From: Albidovulum sp. bin36 | GTDB taxonomy: Bacteria; Pseudomonadota; Alphaproteobacteria; Rhodobacterales; Rhodobacteraceae | Assembly (NCBI GenBank): GCA_002238565.1 | Contig: MPMP01000051.1 | Span: 1-35,377 of the forward strand | DNA: 35,377 nt | Direction: 5' to 3' | Shown here: positions 26,149 to 33,693 of the stretch, piece after piece | How positions within the stretch are numbered: position 1 is the stretch's first letter | Layout of the letters: each line of letters begins with the position of its first letter | Notes under the pieces: generated by a model | Databases searched by the model: none | Told to the model about the DNA's origin: nothing | Seen by the model: the letters and a program-made list of their open reading frames with translations, nothing else | Program-made: the position numbers and the translations under genes

Positions 26149-26890
26149 GATTTTGCCTCGGATTTCTGCTTCGATTCTCGCCTTTTGGCTTTTGCAGGGG
26201 ATAAAAATACCAGCCTCGCAGAGTCGAATCAAGCCCGTTCGTCAACAGGGGTGTAGCCCAAAATGGTTGATTGGGTCGAATGTGAGTTTCCGACCTTCCA
26301 ACCCATAAAGAGGCGCGCTGCTATAGGAATACTGTCTTGCATCGCTTTTCAACAAGTTTGAGATACACCCCGTCAACAGGCTCTGATTCTTGACTTTCGC
26401 CGCATCCTTTAAACTTTCAATAAGGGATTTTTACGCAATCGCAATATTCGATGAATTTATAAGCTCGAATTTCTTGCAGTTTTTCGGAGTCCTCTTCGGT
26501 CTCCCGGGGGCGAATTGTTCGAATTCGTGGGAATTTTTCACTAGCCGGGAAATTTCGCGAATGCCCTTTAAGCGTGACAGGGGGTAGCCGGAATTCGGCG
26601 CCTTGGTCCAATCGAGACGGTTCGACCGCGCTGCGAAGCTCTGGCAGCCAACGGAAATCCGCACTCGGAATTCCTGCCGCCGACCGCGCGAAACTTGGAA
26701 TTGCCGCCAAATTCGAATTGCGCCCTAATTTAGGCGGGACCGGAGAATTGCTTCTGTTCAGGAGAGATTCCCCGTTGTCTGACATAGCCCGGCGCGCACG
26801 ATGCCGACGGCAATTTCCGGCACTCGTATTGAATTCCAAACGGATCCGACATAGGCGACACTTTCTTTGCAAATGCGAAGGAAAGCGATC
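26149..26890. other. Gene-free stretch between the IS remnant and the epimerase gene
   Basis: The left part must hold the upstream end of the IS5 remnant, but I could not fix its terminal repeat. The rest holds no gene I can support; short open frames on both strands lack ribosome-binding sites and family features. The sequence is locally more AT-rich than the flanking genes (for example around 26395-26480), as expected for non-coding or relic DNA. Confidence 0.35.
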
Positions 26891-27841
26891 ATGCATGTTT
26901 TGATTCTCGGCGCAGCCGGAATGGTCGGCAAGCTTCTTGCGCGGCAAATCGCAAAAGGCGCATTCCCGGTTTCGCGCCTTACGCTTATCGACATCGCGGG
27001 GAGTTCCGCCCCGACGGGCGTCGAAGCCGAAGTTATTAATCTGGATTGCAGCGGCTCCGGCGCCGCGGAACGGATCGCGGCGCTGCGACCCGAATTGATT
27101 TTTCATCTGGCGGCCGTTGTTTCGGGAGAGGCCGAGCGAGACTTCGACAAGGGCTACGCCGTCAATCTTGCATCGACGGACGCGCTGCTAAGAGCGCTGC
27201 GCGAATACAATGTCAGCCCTCGCATTGTCTTTGCTTCGTCGCTCGCGGTTTTCGGCCCTCCGCTTCCAGACCGCATCCCCGACTTCTTCAGGGCAACGCC
27301 GGCCTCCTCCTACGGCACCCAGAAGGCGATGGCGGAATTGCTGTTCTCCGACTATTCGCGAAAAGGATTCATCGAAGCGATTTCATTGCGCCTTCCGACA
27401 GTCGTCGTTCGGCCCGGACGGCCGAACGCGGCGGCGTCGGGATTTTTCTCGGGCATTATCCGAGAGCCCCTCGCCGGGCTTCAGGCGAATTTGCCCGTTC
27501 CGGATTCGACGCGCGTATTCATCGTCTCTCCGATGGCGATCGTATCTTCGCTAATTCATGCGGCGTCGCTGCCTTCGCGAAAGATCGCGGGCATCGGACC
27601 GATCAACCTTCCCGGCATTTCAGTGTCTGTCGAAGAAATGCTCGAAGCGCTGCGGGACCATGCGGGCTCGAGCATACTGGAACTGATCTCGCGAGAGCCG
27701 GACGACGAGATTCGGCGAATTGTAGATTCATGGCCGATCGACGTCGAAGCGGAAACCGCGACGAAACTGGGCTTCGCGGCAAATGCGGATTTCCAGGAAA
27801 TTCTCAAAGAGCATATCGACGAGCGAGCGAGCGGCGGTTAA
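26891..27841 (+). CDS. NAD-dependent epimerase/dehydratase-family dehydrogenase, DenD-like
   Basis: The 316-aa protein is an extended short-chain dehydrogenase. It has the NAD-binding GAAGMVG (7-13), FHLAAVVSGEAERDF (71-85), the catalytic serine region FASSLAVFG (114-122) and the active pair Y141/K145 (YGTQK). RLPTVVVRPGRPNAAASGFFSGIIREPL is characteristic of D-erythronate dehydrogenase DenD and its relatives, which oxidise C4 sugar acids rather than epimerise nucleotide sugars. ATG 26891 is chosen because AAGGAA lies 7 nt upstream and MHVLILGAAG is the usual N-terminus; an in-frame TTG lies further up. The next gene, a beta-hydroxyacid dehydrogenase, starts 34 bp later, so the two are likely co-transcribed. 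No kinase (OtnK/DtnK) or aldolase partner is in the window, so the substrate stays open. Confidence 0.85.
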   Translation: MHVLILGAAGMVGKLLARQIAKGAFPVSRLTLIDIAGSSAPTGVEAEVINLDCSGSGAAERIAALRPELIFHLAAVVSGEAERDFDKGYAVNLASTDALLRALREYNVSPRIVFASSLAVFGPPLPDRIPDFFRATPASSYGTQKAMAELLFSDYSRKGFIEAISLRLPTVVVRPGRPNAAASGFFSGIIREPLAGLQANLPVPDSTRVFIVSPMAIVSSLIHAASLPSRKIAGIGPINLPGISVSVEEMLEALRDHAGSSILELISREPDDEIRRIVDSWPIDVEAETATKLGFAANADFQEILKEHIDERASGG

Positions 27842-27875
27842 ACCGCGACGAAACGAACTCAAGGGAGCATTCAGC

Positions 27876-28766
27876 ATGGCAAAGGTAGCTTTCATCGGTC
27901 TGGGCGTAATGGGATATCCAATGGCGGGCCACCTGAAAAAATGCGGGCACGAGGTCACGGTGTACAACCGCACGTCGGCAAAAGCGGAACGCTGGGCGCA
28001 AGAATTCGGAGGGGACTCGCGCGCAACGCCTCGCGAAGCCGCTCGGGACTGCGAATTCGTCATGGCGTGCGTCGGGAATGACGACGACCTCCGCTCCGTA
28101 GTGCTCGAAGAGGACGGGGCGTTTGCGGGAATGTCCTCGGGATCGGTGTTCGTAGACCACACCACGGCATCGGCGGAGGTTGCCCGCGAGCTTGCCGCGA
28201 CCGGGGCGCAGCAAGGCGTCGGCTTCGTCGACGCGCCCGTATCCGGCGGCCAGGCCGGCGCTGAAAACGGCCAGCTGGCGATCATGTGCGGCGGACCGCT
28301 GATTGAATTCGAGCGCGCCGAACCCGTAATGGATTCCTACGCCAAGGCGATCGTCCACTTAGGCGACACGGGAGCGGGGCAGCTGACGAAGATGGTCAAC
28401 CAAATCTGCATCGCGGGGATCGTGCAGGGCATATCCGAAGGCTTGTTCTTTGCGATGGAAGCCGGGCTGGACGCGAAGAAAGTCGCCGAACTGATTTGCC
28501 AGGGGGCCGGCGGCTCCTGGCAGCTGGCGAACAGGGCCGGTACGATGGTCGACAATGAATTCGAGCACGGGTTTGCGGTAGACTGGATGCGAAAGGATCT
28601 TGGCATTTCGATCGAAACCGCGAAAGGCATGGGAGTTTCGCTTCCGGTCGCGGCGCTGGTTGATCAATTCTACGCGGAAGTTCAATCCCTGGGCGGCGGG
28701 CGATGGGATACCTCCTCGCTGATCCAGCGCTTTCGGCATATCAAAGGGCAATCAATCAAGAATTGA
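27876..28766 (+). CDS. 3-Hydroxyisobutyrate-dehydrogenase-family beta-hydroxyacid dehydrogenase
   Basis: The 296-aa protein has the Rossmann motif GLGVMGYPMAGHL (8-20) followed by VTVYNRT, where the asparagine and arginine suit NADP better than NAD. The substrate-binding DAPVSGG (119-125) and the catalytic lysine K172 with N175 (QLTKMVNQ) are present, and the all-helical C-terminal domain ends at the usual length. Family members act on 3-hydroxyisobutyrate, tartronate semialdehyde/D-glycerate, L-threonate or hydroxymethylglutarate. Pairing with a DenD-like gene favours a sugar-acid substrate such as threonate or tartronate semialdehyde, by inference. AAGGGAG lies 8 nt before ATG 27876; the longer open frame from 27783 overlaps the previous gene and lacks family similarity. 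Confidence 0.9.
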   Translation: MAKVAFIGLGVMGYPMAGHLKKCGHEVTVYNRTSAKAERWAQEFGGDSRATPREAARDCEFVMACVGNDDDLRSVVLEEDGAFAGMSSGSVFVDHTTASAEVARELAATGAQQGVGFVDAPVSGGQAGAENGQLAIMCGGPLIEFERAEPVMDSYAKAIVHLGDTGAGQLTKMVNQICIAGIVQGISEGLFFAMEAGLDAKKVAELICQGAGGSWQLANRAGTMVDNEFEHGFAVDWMRKDLGISIETAKGMGVSLPVAALVDQFYAEVQSLGGGRWDTSSLIQRFRHIKGQSIKN

Positions 28767-28821
28767 TGCGCCGCCCGCTTTATCCGATGCCCGGGGTTCA
28801 ACTCCATGCGGCAAGCTTTGA

Positions 28822-28845
28822 TTCAAGCGGCTCGACTCGCTTGAA
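28822..28845. repeat. Perfect 8-bp inverted repeat
   Basis: TTCAAGCG (28822-28829) and CGCTTGAA (28838-28845) are separated by 8 nt. The stem is 56 bp past the stop of the beta-hydroxyacid dehydrogenase gene and could protect or end that transcript, though no run of T follows. Confidence 0.5.
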
Positions 28846-28930
28846 GAGATAGGAGCGACGAAAGATCATTCAATTCGCGGGCATCCCGCCGATTTTGAAA
28901 TTCCGCAGCTCCTAGCCTAGGCGACGGAAA

Positions 28931-28975
28931 AGCGGCTATGGGGAAACCCCTTAAAGCGCCATTGGAACAGCCGCT
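28931..28975. repeat. Nested inverted repeats
   Basis: An outer perfect 7-bp pair, AGCGGCT (28931-28937) with AGCCGCT (28969-28975), encloses an inner GGGG-AAA-CCCC hairpin (28940-28950). The nesting suggests a two-stem RNA fold or a cruciform, but the inner stem is short. Confidence 0.4.
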
Positions 28976-29059
28976 GTTCGATGCGTCGTATTGCTTGAGC
29001 CACAAATAGCGATTCTGCGAGATTCCGGCATATTCCATTCGCCTCGCCGGGAGGTTTTG

Positions 29060-29079
29060 CCGCTTGATTCCTCAAGCGG
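29060..29079. repeat. Perfect 8-bp hairpin
   Basis: CCGCTTGA (29060-29067) and TCAAGCGG (29072-29079) enclose a TTCC loop. It lies about 265 bp past the end of grpE on the minus strand, rather far for its terminator, and no T tract follows in either direction. Confidence 0.5.
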
Positions 29080-29342
29080 AATGATGCTTGCGCCGGAAAC
29101 TGTCGAGCCGAAATCATTCGGGCGGGCTCCTTGCCGCGGACCGAACCAAAATTCCGTTGCGACGCATCCTCGCGCGTTTCCGCGTCGCTCGTCGAAGCGG
29201 TCCGAACGCCGCCGCCCTTCAGCCCGGTTTCAAGACCGGTCGCTCGCATGCACCGAGTCGAACCAAGCTGCGCGATTTCATTCAAGCGCTCGGATCGACC
29301 GAATTCTCCTGAACTTCGGTGCGCAGCTCGGGAGCGGGACTA

Positions 29343-30170
29343 TTATGCGGCGCTGGATTCCTCTTCCTCGGCAGGATCCTCGGATTGATTAAATGACGAC
29401 ACGCCGACTTGCGCGGCCCGCAGCAATCGTTCGTGGAGCGTAAACCCCTTCGCCAATACATTGACGATGGTCCCGTTGCGCGTCCCCTTGATTGGAGCAT
29501 AAAACATCGCCTGGTGTCGATTTGGATCGAATTCGTCCCCTTCAACGGGTTCGATCGCGGCAATTCCTTGCCTGGAAAACGCATTTAGCAATTCGCGCAG
29601 CGTAAGTTCGATACCCTCTATCAAGGCTTTCGACGACTCCCGCTGCTCGGCATCGGCGGCGTCAAGAGCGCGTATCAAATTATCATGGACCGATAGCATG
29701 TCCCTAGCAAACCGCGTCGCGCCGAATTTTCCGGCTTCCCGCTTTTCTCGATCGGCGATTTTCCTAATGTTCTCCGATTCCGCCAAAGCGCGCAAATACT
29801 GGTCCCTAAGTCTATCTCTTTCGGATTTGAGGGCCTCCAATTCGGAATCCTGGCTTTCGCGTTCCGGGTCGCCGCCGTCGTCGCGGTCCGCGCTTTCGCC
29901 TTTTTCGTCCTTTCGAACCTCCTGGGCCTCGCTTGCCTTTAATTGTTCCTTCGCGGAATCCTCTCCAGTTGAGTCCTTAACAAAAAAACCTTTTCCTACT
30001 TTTCTTCCTACTTGTTCTGCAATGCGAATAGACTTCTTTTCAACGTTCTTTGGAGGCTCGCTGGCAGCTTCAATTTTTTCATCGCCGTTAATCGAATCCG
30101 GCGTTGCAGCGCCATTGGCACTTTCGCGCTCCGGTTTTTCGTTGGGGTCCTGCTTTGCGTTTTCCGTCAT
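29343..30170 (-). CDS. grpE: Nucleotide exchange factor GrpE, with a long N-terminal extension
   Basis: The C-terminal 160 residues are a standard GrpE. The long coiled-coil helix runs through ELEALKSERDRLRDQYLRALAESENIRK; FARDMLSVHDNLIRAL follows; and the beta domain has EFDPNRHQAMFYAP and GTIVNVLAKGFTLHERLLRAAQVGVS. GrpE is the DnaK thermosensor that releases ADP. The total of 275 aa exceeds the usual 190-210 because of an N-terminal stretch of about 100 residues, very rich in E, K, D and S and probably disordered. An internal segment SIRIAEQVGRKVGKGFFVKD is less acidic. The ATG at 30170 has GGAAGG at good spacing and lies 16 bp after the hrcA stop, so hrcA-grpE is an operon. A downstream start would give a normal-sized protein, but no stronger site was seen. 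Confidence 0.95.
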   Translation of the reverse strand: MTENAKQDPNEKPERESANGAATPDSINGDEKIEAASEPPKNVEKKSIRIAEQVGRKVGKGFFVKDSTGEDSAKEQLKASEAQEVRKDEKGESADRDDGGDPERESQDSELEALKSERDRLRDQYLRALAESENIRKIADREKREAGKFGATRFARDMLSVHDNLIRALDAADAEQRESSKALIEGIELTLRELLNAFSRQGIAAIEPVEGDEFDPNRHQAMFYAPIKGTRNGTIVNVLAKGFTLHERLLRAAQVGVSSFNQSEDPAEEEESSAA

Positions 30171-30186
30171 GTGCTTGCCTTCCGAT

Positions 30187-31251
30187 TCAAACTGGTTCCG
30201 ATACGATCCGGCCTACGAGCTGCGCGGTATAGTCTACGATCGGAACCACTCTTCCGTAATTCAGGCGCGTCGGGCCAATTACGCCCACTGCGCCAACAAT
30301 TTTCCGTTCAGCATTCATATAGGGCGAAACTACGAGAGTTGAACCGGAAAGCGAAAAAAGTTTGTTTTCCGAGCCTATGAAAATTCGCACGCCGTCGCTT
30401 TCATCGACTATTTCAAGGAACTGAGAAATATCCCGCTTGCGCTCGAGGTCGTCGAAAAGCCGCCTAATCCTATCCAGGTCATGGACGGAGCCTTCGCCCT
30501 CCAGCAAATTAGAGCGCCCTCGTACTATCAGCCTTTTCGTCGGCTCGTCGCCCGACTCCCAAACTGCGAGGCCGCGCTCGACCAGCTCGGTGGCCAATGC
30601 GTCGATTTCCTTTTTCCTCTTTGAAATTTCACGCGCGATCGATTCCTGGAGCTCCGATATGGTAAGCCCGCAGGCGAAAGCGTTGACAAAATTCGCCGCC
30701 TCCCGCAACGAAGCCGGCGTTTGGCCGACCGGCGGCTTGAACACCCTGTTTTCCACATTTCCGTCGGACATGACCAGAACGACCAGGGCCCGGTCCCGAT
30801 CCAGAGAAACAAAATCGATGTGCCTGATCGGCGCCTCGGTTTTCGGCGCCATCACCAAACTCGCCGTTTGGGTCAAGCCGGATAGAACGGATCCGGCCTT
30901 GTCAAGCAAAGTCTCTATGTTGTTTGAGCGGTTGTCCGCAATCGACTCAATTCTTTCCCTTTCCTCGTCATTAAGTTCGCCGACTTCCATCAACTCGTCC
31001 ACATAGAGGCGAAGCCCTAATTCCGTCGGAATCCTCCCTGCCGATACGTGCGGACTGGCTAGCAGCCCAAGCGCTTCCAGATCCTGCATCGTGTTTCTAA
31101 CCGTCGCCGGCGAGATTTTCATCTGCAGATCCCGCGACAAGGTTCTGCTTCCGATCGGGTTTCCGCTAGTCAAATAGGATTTGACAAGCATCTCGAAGAC
31201 TTCCCGGTTGCGGTCTTTCAAATCTCTCTGAGCAGCATCCTGTTCTTTCAT
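30187..31251 (-). CDS. hrcA: Heat-inducible transcription repressor HrcA
   Basis: The 354-aa protein is HrcA. The N-terminal winged helix (residues about 10-85) has VKSYLTSGNPIGSRTLSRDL, then ISPATVRNTMQDLEALGLL and HVSAGRIPTELGLRLYVDELM, which are diagnostic. The central GAF-like and dimerisation regions follow (RHIDFVSLDRDRALVVLVMSDG; NFVNAFACGLTISEL), and the end (GVIGPTRLNYGRVVPIVDYTAQLVG) is also typical. HrcA represses chaperone genes through CIRCE operators and needs GroEL for activity. I saw no CIRCE sequence in this window, so its targets, probably groESL, lie elsewhere. ATG 31251 with AGGG just upstream is preferred over an in-frame TTG at 31266. It is the first gene of the hrcA-grpE pair. 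Confidence 0.97.
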   Translation of the reverse strand: MKEQDAAQRDLKDRNREVFEMLVKSYLTSGNPIGSRTLSRDLQMKISPATVRNTMQDLEALGLLASPHVSAGRIPTELGLRLYVDELMEVGELNDEERERIESIADNRSNNIETLLDKAGSVLSGLTQTASLVMAPKTEAPIRHIDFVSLDRDRALVVLVMSDGNVENRVFKPPVGQTPASLREAANFVNAFACGLTISELQESIAREISKRKKEIDALATELVERGLAVWESGDEPTKRLIVRGRSNLLEGEGSVHDLDRIRRLFDDLERKRDISQFLEIVDESDGVRIFIGSENKLFSLSGSTLVVSPYMNAERKIVGAVGVIGPTRLNYGRVVPIVDYTAQLVGRIVSEPV

Positions 31252-31280
31252 TTTCCCTGTTTTCAAATGAGGATTTTACG

Positions 31281-31309
31281 AATTTTGCTACGGCGCGCAC
31301 GGCTGCAAG
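31281..31309 (-). promoter_or_regulatory. Candidate promoter of hrcA-grpE
   Basis: On the minus strand CTTGCAG (31309 down to 31303), 15 bases, then CAAAATT (31287 down to 31281) repeats the layout seen before dnaK, consistent with shared RpoH-type control. The same place also offers a housekeeping -35, TTGACT (31313-31308), with a poor -10, TAGCAA, at 17-bp spacing. The leader to the hrcA ATG would be about 20-25 nt. Confidence 0.4.
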
Positions 31310-31313
31310 TCAA

Positions 31314-31710
31314 CAATTACATTTCGCAGCACTAGCGGAGTTCGCCGCCCCGAAGCACCTGATCCGCGCAGAGACGCGGCCAGGCCTATTGCTCGATTCA
31401 CGGCGGCCGCTCCTTTCGCCGAACTCGGGCTGTCAAGCGAGTCGGTCGCTAATTCGGGCGAATAGCATGACGCCGCGTCGATTTTTCGCTGCGAGCGCCC
31501 GGGGCGGCTATTGCCGAATCTCCGGATTTTCAAGCGCTTTGCTCTTCGCGAAAGGAAACCGCCCCGCAGGGCCGAGTTCGAGAGCTTGGCACCGCCGGAT
31601 TTCGCTCCCGCATTCTGCAATCGGTCCCGAATCGCCGCCGGCCGCGGACGGCTGCTCAAAGGCGGATTAATTCTCGGCTTGCCGCCAAACCCGGAATTGC
31701 CACGCCAAAA
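31314..31710. other. Gene-free divergent region between hrcA and the GntR regulator
   Basis: This stretch contains no supportable gene. The rph and rdgB genes that often neighbour hrcA in related bacteria are absent. The sequence is GC-rich, and the frames that cross it look like chance. The only clear regulatory structure lies at its right end, before the GntR gene. Confidence 0.35.
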
Positions 31711-31752
31711 TTAAAGTCTTGATATATACAAACATATGATGTTACTAATCAT
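31711..31752 (+). promoter_or_regulatory. Promoter and candidate autoregulatory operators of the GntR gene
   Basis: A -10 hexamer TATGAT (31735-31740) stands 18 bp from a weak -35, TTAAAG (31711-31716). Two palindromes overlap this promoter: TTGATATATACAA (31719-31731), nearly symmetric, in the spacer, and ATGAT-N7-ATCAT (31736-31752), perfect, across the -10 and start region. Such placement is typical of autorepression by a GntR-family dimer. Transcription would begin about 7-10 nt before the ATG and no Shine-Dalgarno is seen, so the message may be nearly leaderless. Confidence 0.5.
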
Positions 31753-31755
31753 CCC

Positions 31756-32487
31756 ATGACCGAATCGATCTACTACGACTTGAAGCAAATCTCGAGCCTG
31801 GCGCCGAGTCTTTCGGCCCAGGTCGCGCGCGAAATCGGACGCAGAATAATTTCGCAGGCCTACGCTCCCGGCGACCTGGTGGAGGATGAAGGCAGCCTCG
31901 CGGATAAATATCAGGTTAGCCGCACCGTCATTCGCGACGCGATAAAAATTCTCGTCGGCAAGGGGCTTCTCGAGGTCCGCCGGGGAAAGGGAACCCGGGT
32001 CCGCTCGAGGACGGATTGGGGATTGCTCGACAACGATGTCCTGGCCTGGTACCAGTCCGCCCCGCCGAACGACGAAATTCTTCGGCAGCTCATGGAATTC
32101 CGCCTGACATTCGAGCCGAAGGCTTCTCGCTGGGCCGCCGACCGCGCCAGCGAAGATGAAATCGCCCTAATTGAAGATTCACTTGAAAAAATGGAGGCCG
32201 AAAGAGGCTCGGTCGAGAATTTTGTAATCGCCGACGCCCAGTTCCATCGATCTATTCTCAGGGCAGCGAACAACGAGTTTCTAGCCGCGCTGGAAGGCGT
32301 AATTTTCTCGGCGCTTCTAAGTAGCATACGGCTAACCAACCAGGCGCCCCGAGACAACGAAGATTCAATTCCGTTTCATCGCGAGGTGTTCCAGGCGATT
32401 CGGGACCGCGACGGCGAAAAGGCCGAATCGGTCATGGAAATTTTGCTTAAGGACGCAAATCGCCGTCTGGGAAATTGCCTCGATTGA
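31756..32487 (+). CDS. GntR-family regulator, FadR subfamily with FCD ligand domain
   Basis: The 243-aa protein has an N-terminal winged helix-turn-helix of the GntR type (residues about 20-82: GRRIISQAYAPGDLVEDEGSLA, VSRTVIRDAIKILVGKGLLEV, RRGKGTRV). An all-helical FCD effector domain follows (110-240). Likely metal or ligand residues are D160 and H164 (DAQFHRSIL) and H208 (PFHREVF). FCD regulators sense small carboxylic acids or sugar acids and usually repress adjacent catabolic and transport genes. Here the sugar importer genes follow 128 bp downstream on the same strand, so they are the obvious target. The same palindrome was not found directly before xylF, so control may act through read-through from the gntR promoter. 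ATG 31756 lacks a clear ribosome-binding site. Confidence 0.9.
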   Translation: MTESIYYDLKQISSLAPSLSAQVAREIGRRIISQAYAPGDLVEDEGSLADKYQVSRTVIRDAIKILVGKGLLEVRRGKGTRVRSRTDWGLLDNDVLAWYQSAPPNDEILRQLMEFRLTFEPKASRWAADRASEDEIALIEDSLEKMEAERGSVENFVIADAQFHRSILRAANNEFLAALEGVIFSALLSSIRLTNQAPRDNEDSIPFHREVFQAIRDRDGEKAESVMEILLKDANRRLGNCLD

Positions 32488-32615
32488 AATGCCTAATTCT
32501 AGATTCGACCAAGAATATCGACATCCAGCAGCGCCGGTTGGTAGAAGGATGGCGTGTACAGGTTCTTGGACGATGTGGCGCTGCGAACCCAATGTGAGCA
32601 AAAGAGGAGAAAGCT

Positions 32616-33692
32616 ATGCTCATTCCAACTCGTAGAAGCGTGATCAAGCTAGGTGCGGGGGCCGCCGCCCTAGCGACGGCAGCAACGATTTCCAGCGCCG
32701 CGTTTGCCGAAGATTTCGTTGCAATGCTCCTTCCGGAGAACGTCAATCCCCGCTGGGAAAGCCAAGATGCGTTTTTCTTCGTTGAGGCCATGAAAATGGT
32801 CGCGCCCGACGCTACGGTCGAGGTCTTCAACGCCAATAACGACACGGCGACCCAGCAGCGTCAGGCCGAACAAGCTCTGACGCGCGGCGCGAAAGTGCTT
32901 GTCGTGATCCCGATCGACGGCGAATCGTCGGCCATTATCGCTGATTCCGCGGCGGAAGCGGGTGTTCCAACGATTGCATACGACCGCATGATTCATTCCG
33001 AAAACACCGGATTCTGGGTCCAGGCGTCCATGGAGAAAACCGGCGAGTCCCAGGCGCAGCACATCGTGGACAATACGAAGTCCGGCGATACGCTGGTAAT
33101 GCTCAAGGGTTCGCCGACCGATCCTAACGCCGGCGTTATCTTCCAGGGCCAGATGAACGTTCTGCAGCCGCTGTTCGACTCCGGCGAGAGAATTCTCGGC
33201 TACGAGAATTGGACCCAGGGATGGGACCCGGCGATTGCTCGGCGCTCGATGGATCAGGCTCTCACCCAGCTGGACAACAACGTGCAAGGCGTCGTGTCCT
33301 CCAACGACGGCAACGCCGCCGCCGCGATCGCATCGCTCGCGGAACAGGGAATGGCCGGAAAAGTTCCGGTGAGCGGACTTGACGCGACGGTGCAGGCGCT
33401 CCAGCTCATACTTCTCGGAGAGCAAACTCAATCCGTCTGGCGCCCCTTCGACAAGATGGCCGGAGTTACTGCAAACGTGGTCGCAAGAATTCTAGCCGGC
33501 GAAAGCGTTGATTCCTTCATAACCGGAACCGTCAAGAACGGCGTCGACGCCGACGTGCCCTTCGTACCCGTCGAGCACTATTCCGCCGTCGGCGAAGACG
33601 GCGTGGCCTATGTAATCGAAAACGATCCTTCCATTTCCAAGGAAGACGTCTGCCAGGGCGCAGCAAGCGAAACCAGCTTCTGCTCAAGTTAA
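32616..33692 (+). CDS. Sugar ABC transporter substrate-binding protein, XylF-like
   Basis: The 358-aa protein starts with a signal peptide (1-31) having TRRSVIK at 5-11, a hydrophobic LGAGAAALATA stretch and an AFA cleavage site; the paired arginines suggest Tat export. The mature part is a periplasmic type I sugar-binding fold of the xylose class: LLPENVNPRWESQDAFFF, LTRGAKVLVVIPIDGESSA, GVPTIAYDRMI, MLKGSPTDPNAGVIFQGQM, and VVSSNDGNAAAAIASL. It captures a pentose or related sugar for the membrane complex encoded next. A strong GAGGAG precedes the ATG by about 7 nt. D-xylose is the best guess from family resemblance; the sugar-acid dehydrogenases at 27 kb and the FCD regulator leave other ligands open. 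The stop is followed one base later by the ATPase start. Confidence 0.88.
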   Translation: MLIPTRRSVIKLGAGAAALATAATISSAAFAEDFVAMLLPENVNPRWESQDAFFFVEAMKMVAPDATVEVFNANNDTATQQRQAEQALTRGAKVLVVIPIDGESSAIIADSAAEAGVPTIAYDRMIHSENTGFWVQASMEKTGESQAQHIVDNTKSGDTLVMLKGSPTDPNAGVIFQGQMNVLQPLFDSGERILGYENWTQGWDPAIARRSMDQALTQLDNNVQGVVSSNDGNAAAAIASLAEQGMAGKVPVSGLDATVQALQLILLGEQTQSVWRPFDKMAGVTANVVARILAGESVDSFITGTVKNGVDADVPFVPVEHYSAVGEDGVAYVIENDPSISKEDVCQGAASETSFCSS

Positions 33693-33693
33693 G

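Larger units (their letters stand above)
28767..29342. other. Gene-free convergent region rich in inverted repeats
   Basis: These 576 bp lie between two convergent gene ends. No coding frame is convincing. Several perfect inverted repeats are present and listed separately (28822-28845, 28931-28975, 29060-29079). The first and last share the core TCAAGCG, and a further TTCAAGCG occurs near 29281. None carries a U tract, so they are not simple terminators. A structured transcript or a protein-binding array is possible. Confidence 0.4.

Noticed and set aside
26431-26664. Minus-strand frame of 77 codons with plausible protein composition
   Set aside because: No ribosome-binding site, no recognised motif and no terminator. 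It could be a gene relic but cannot be supported.
28793-28805. T-loop-like sequence GGGGTTCAACTCC, suggesting a tRNA
   Set aside because: No matching acceptor, D or anticodon arms could be built around it.
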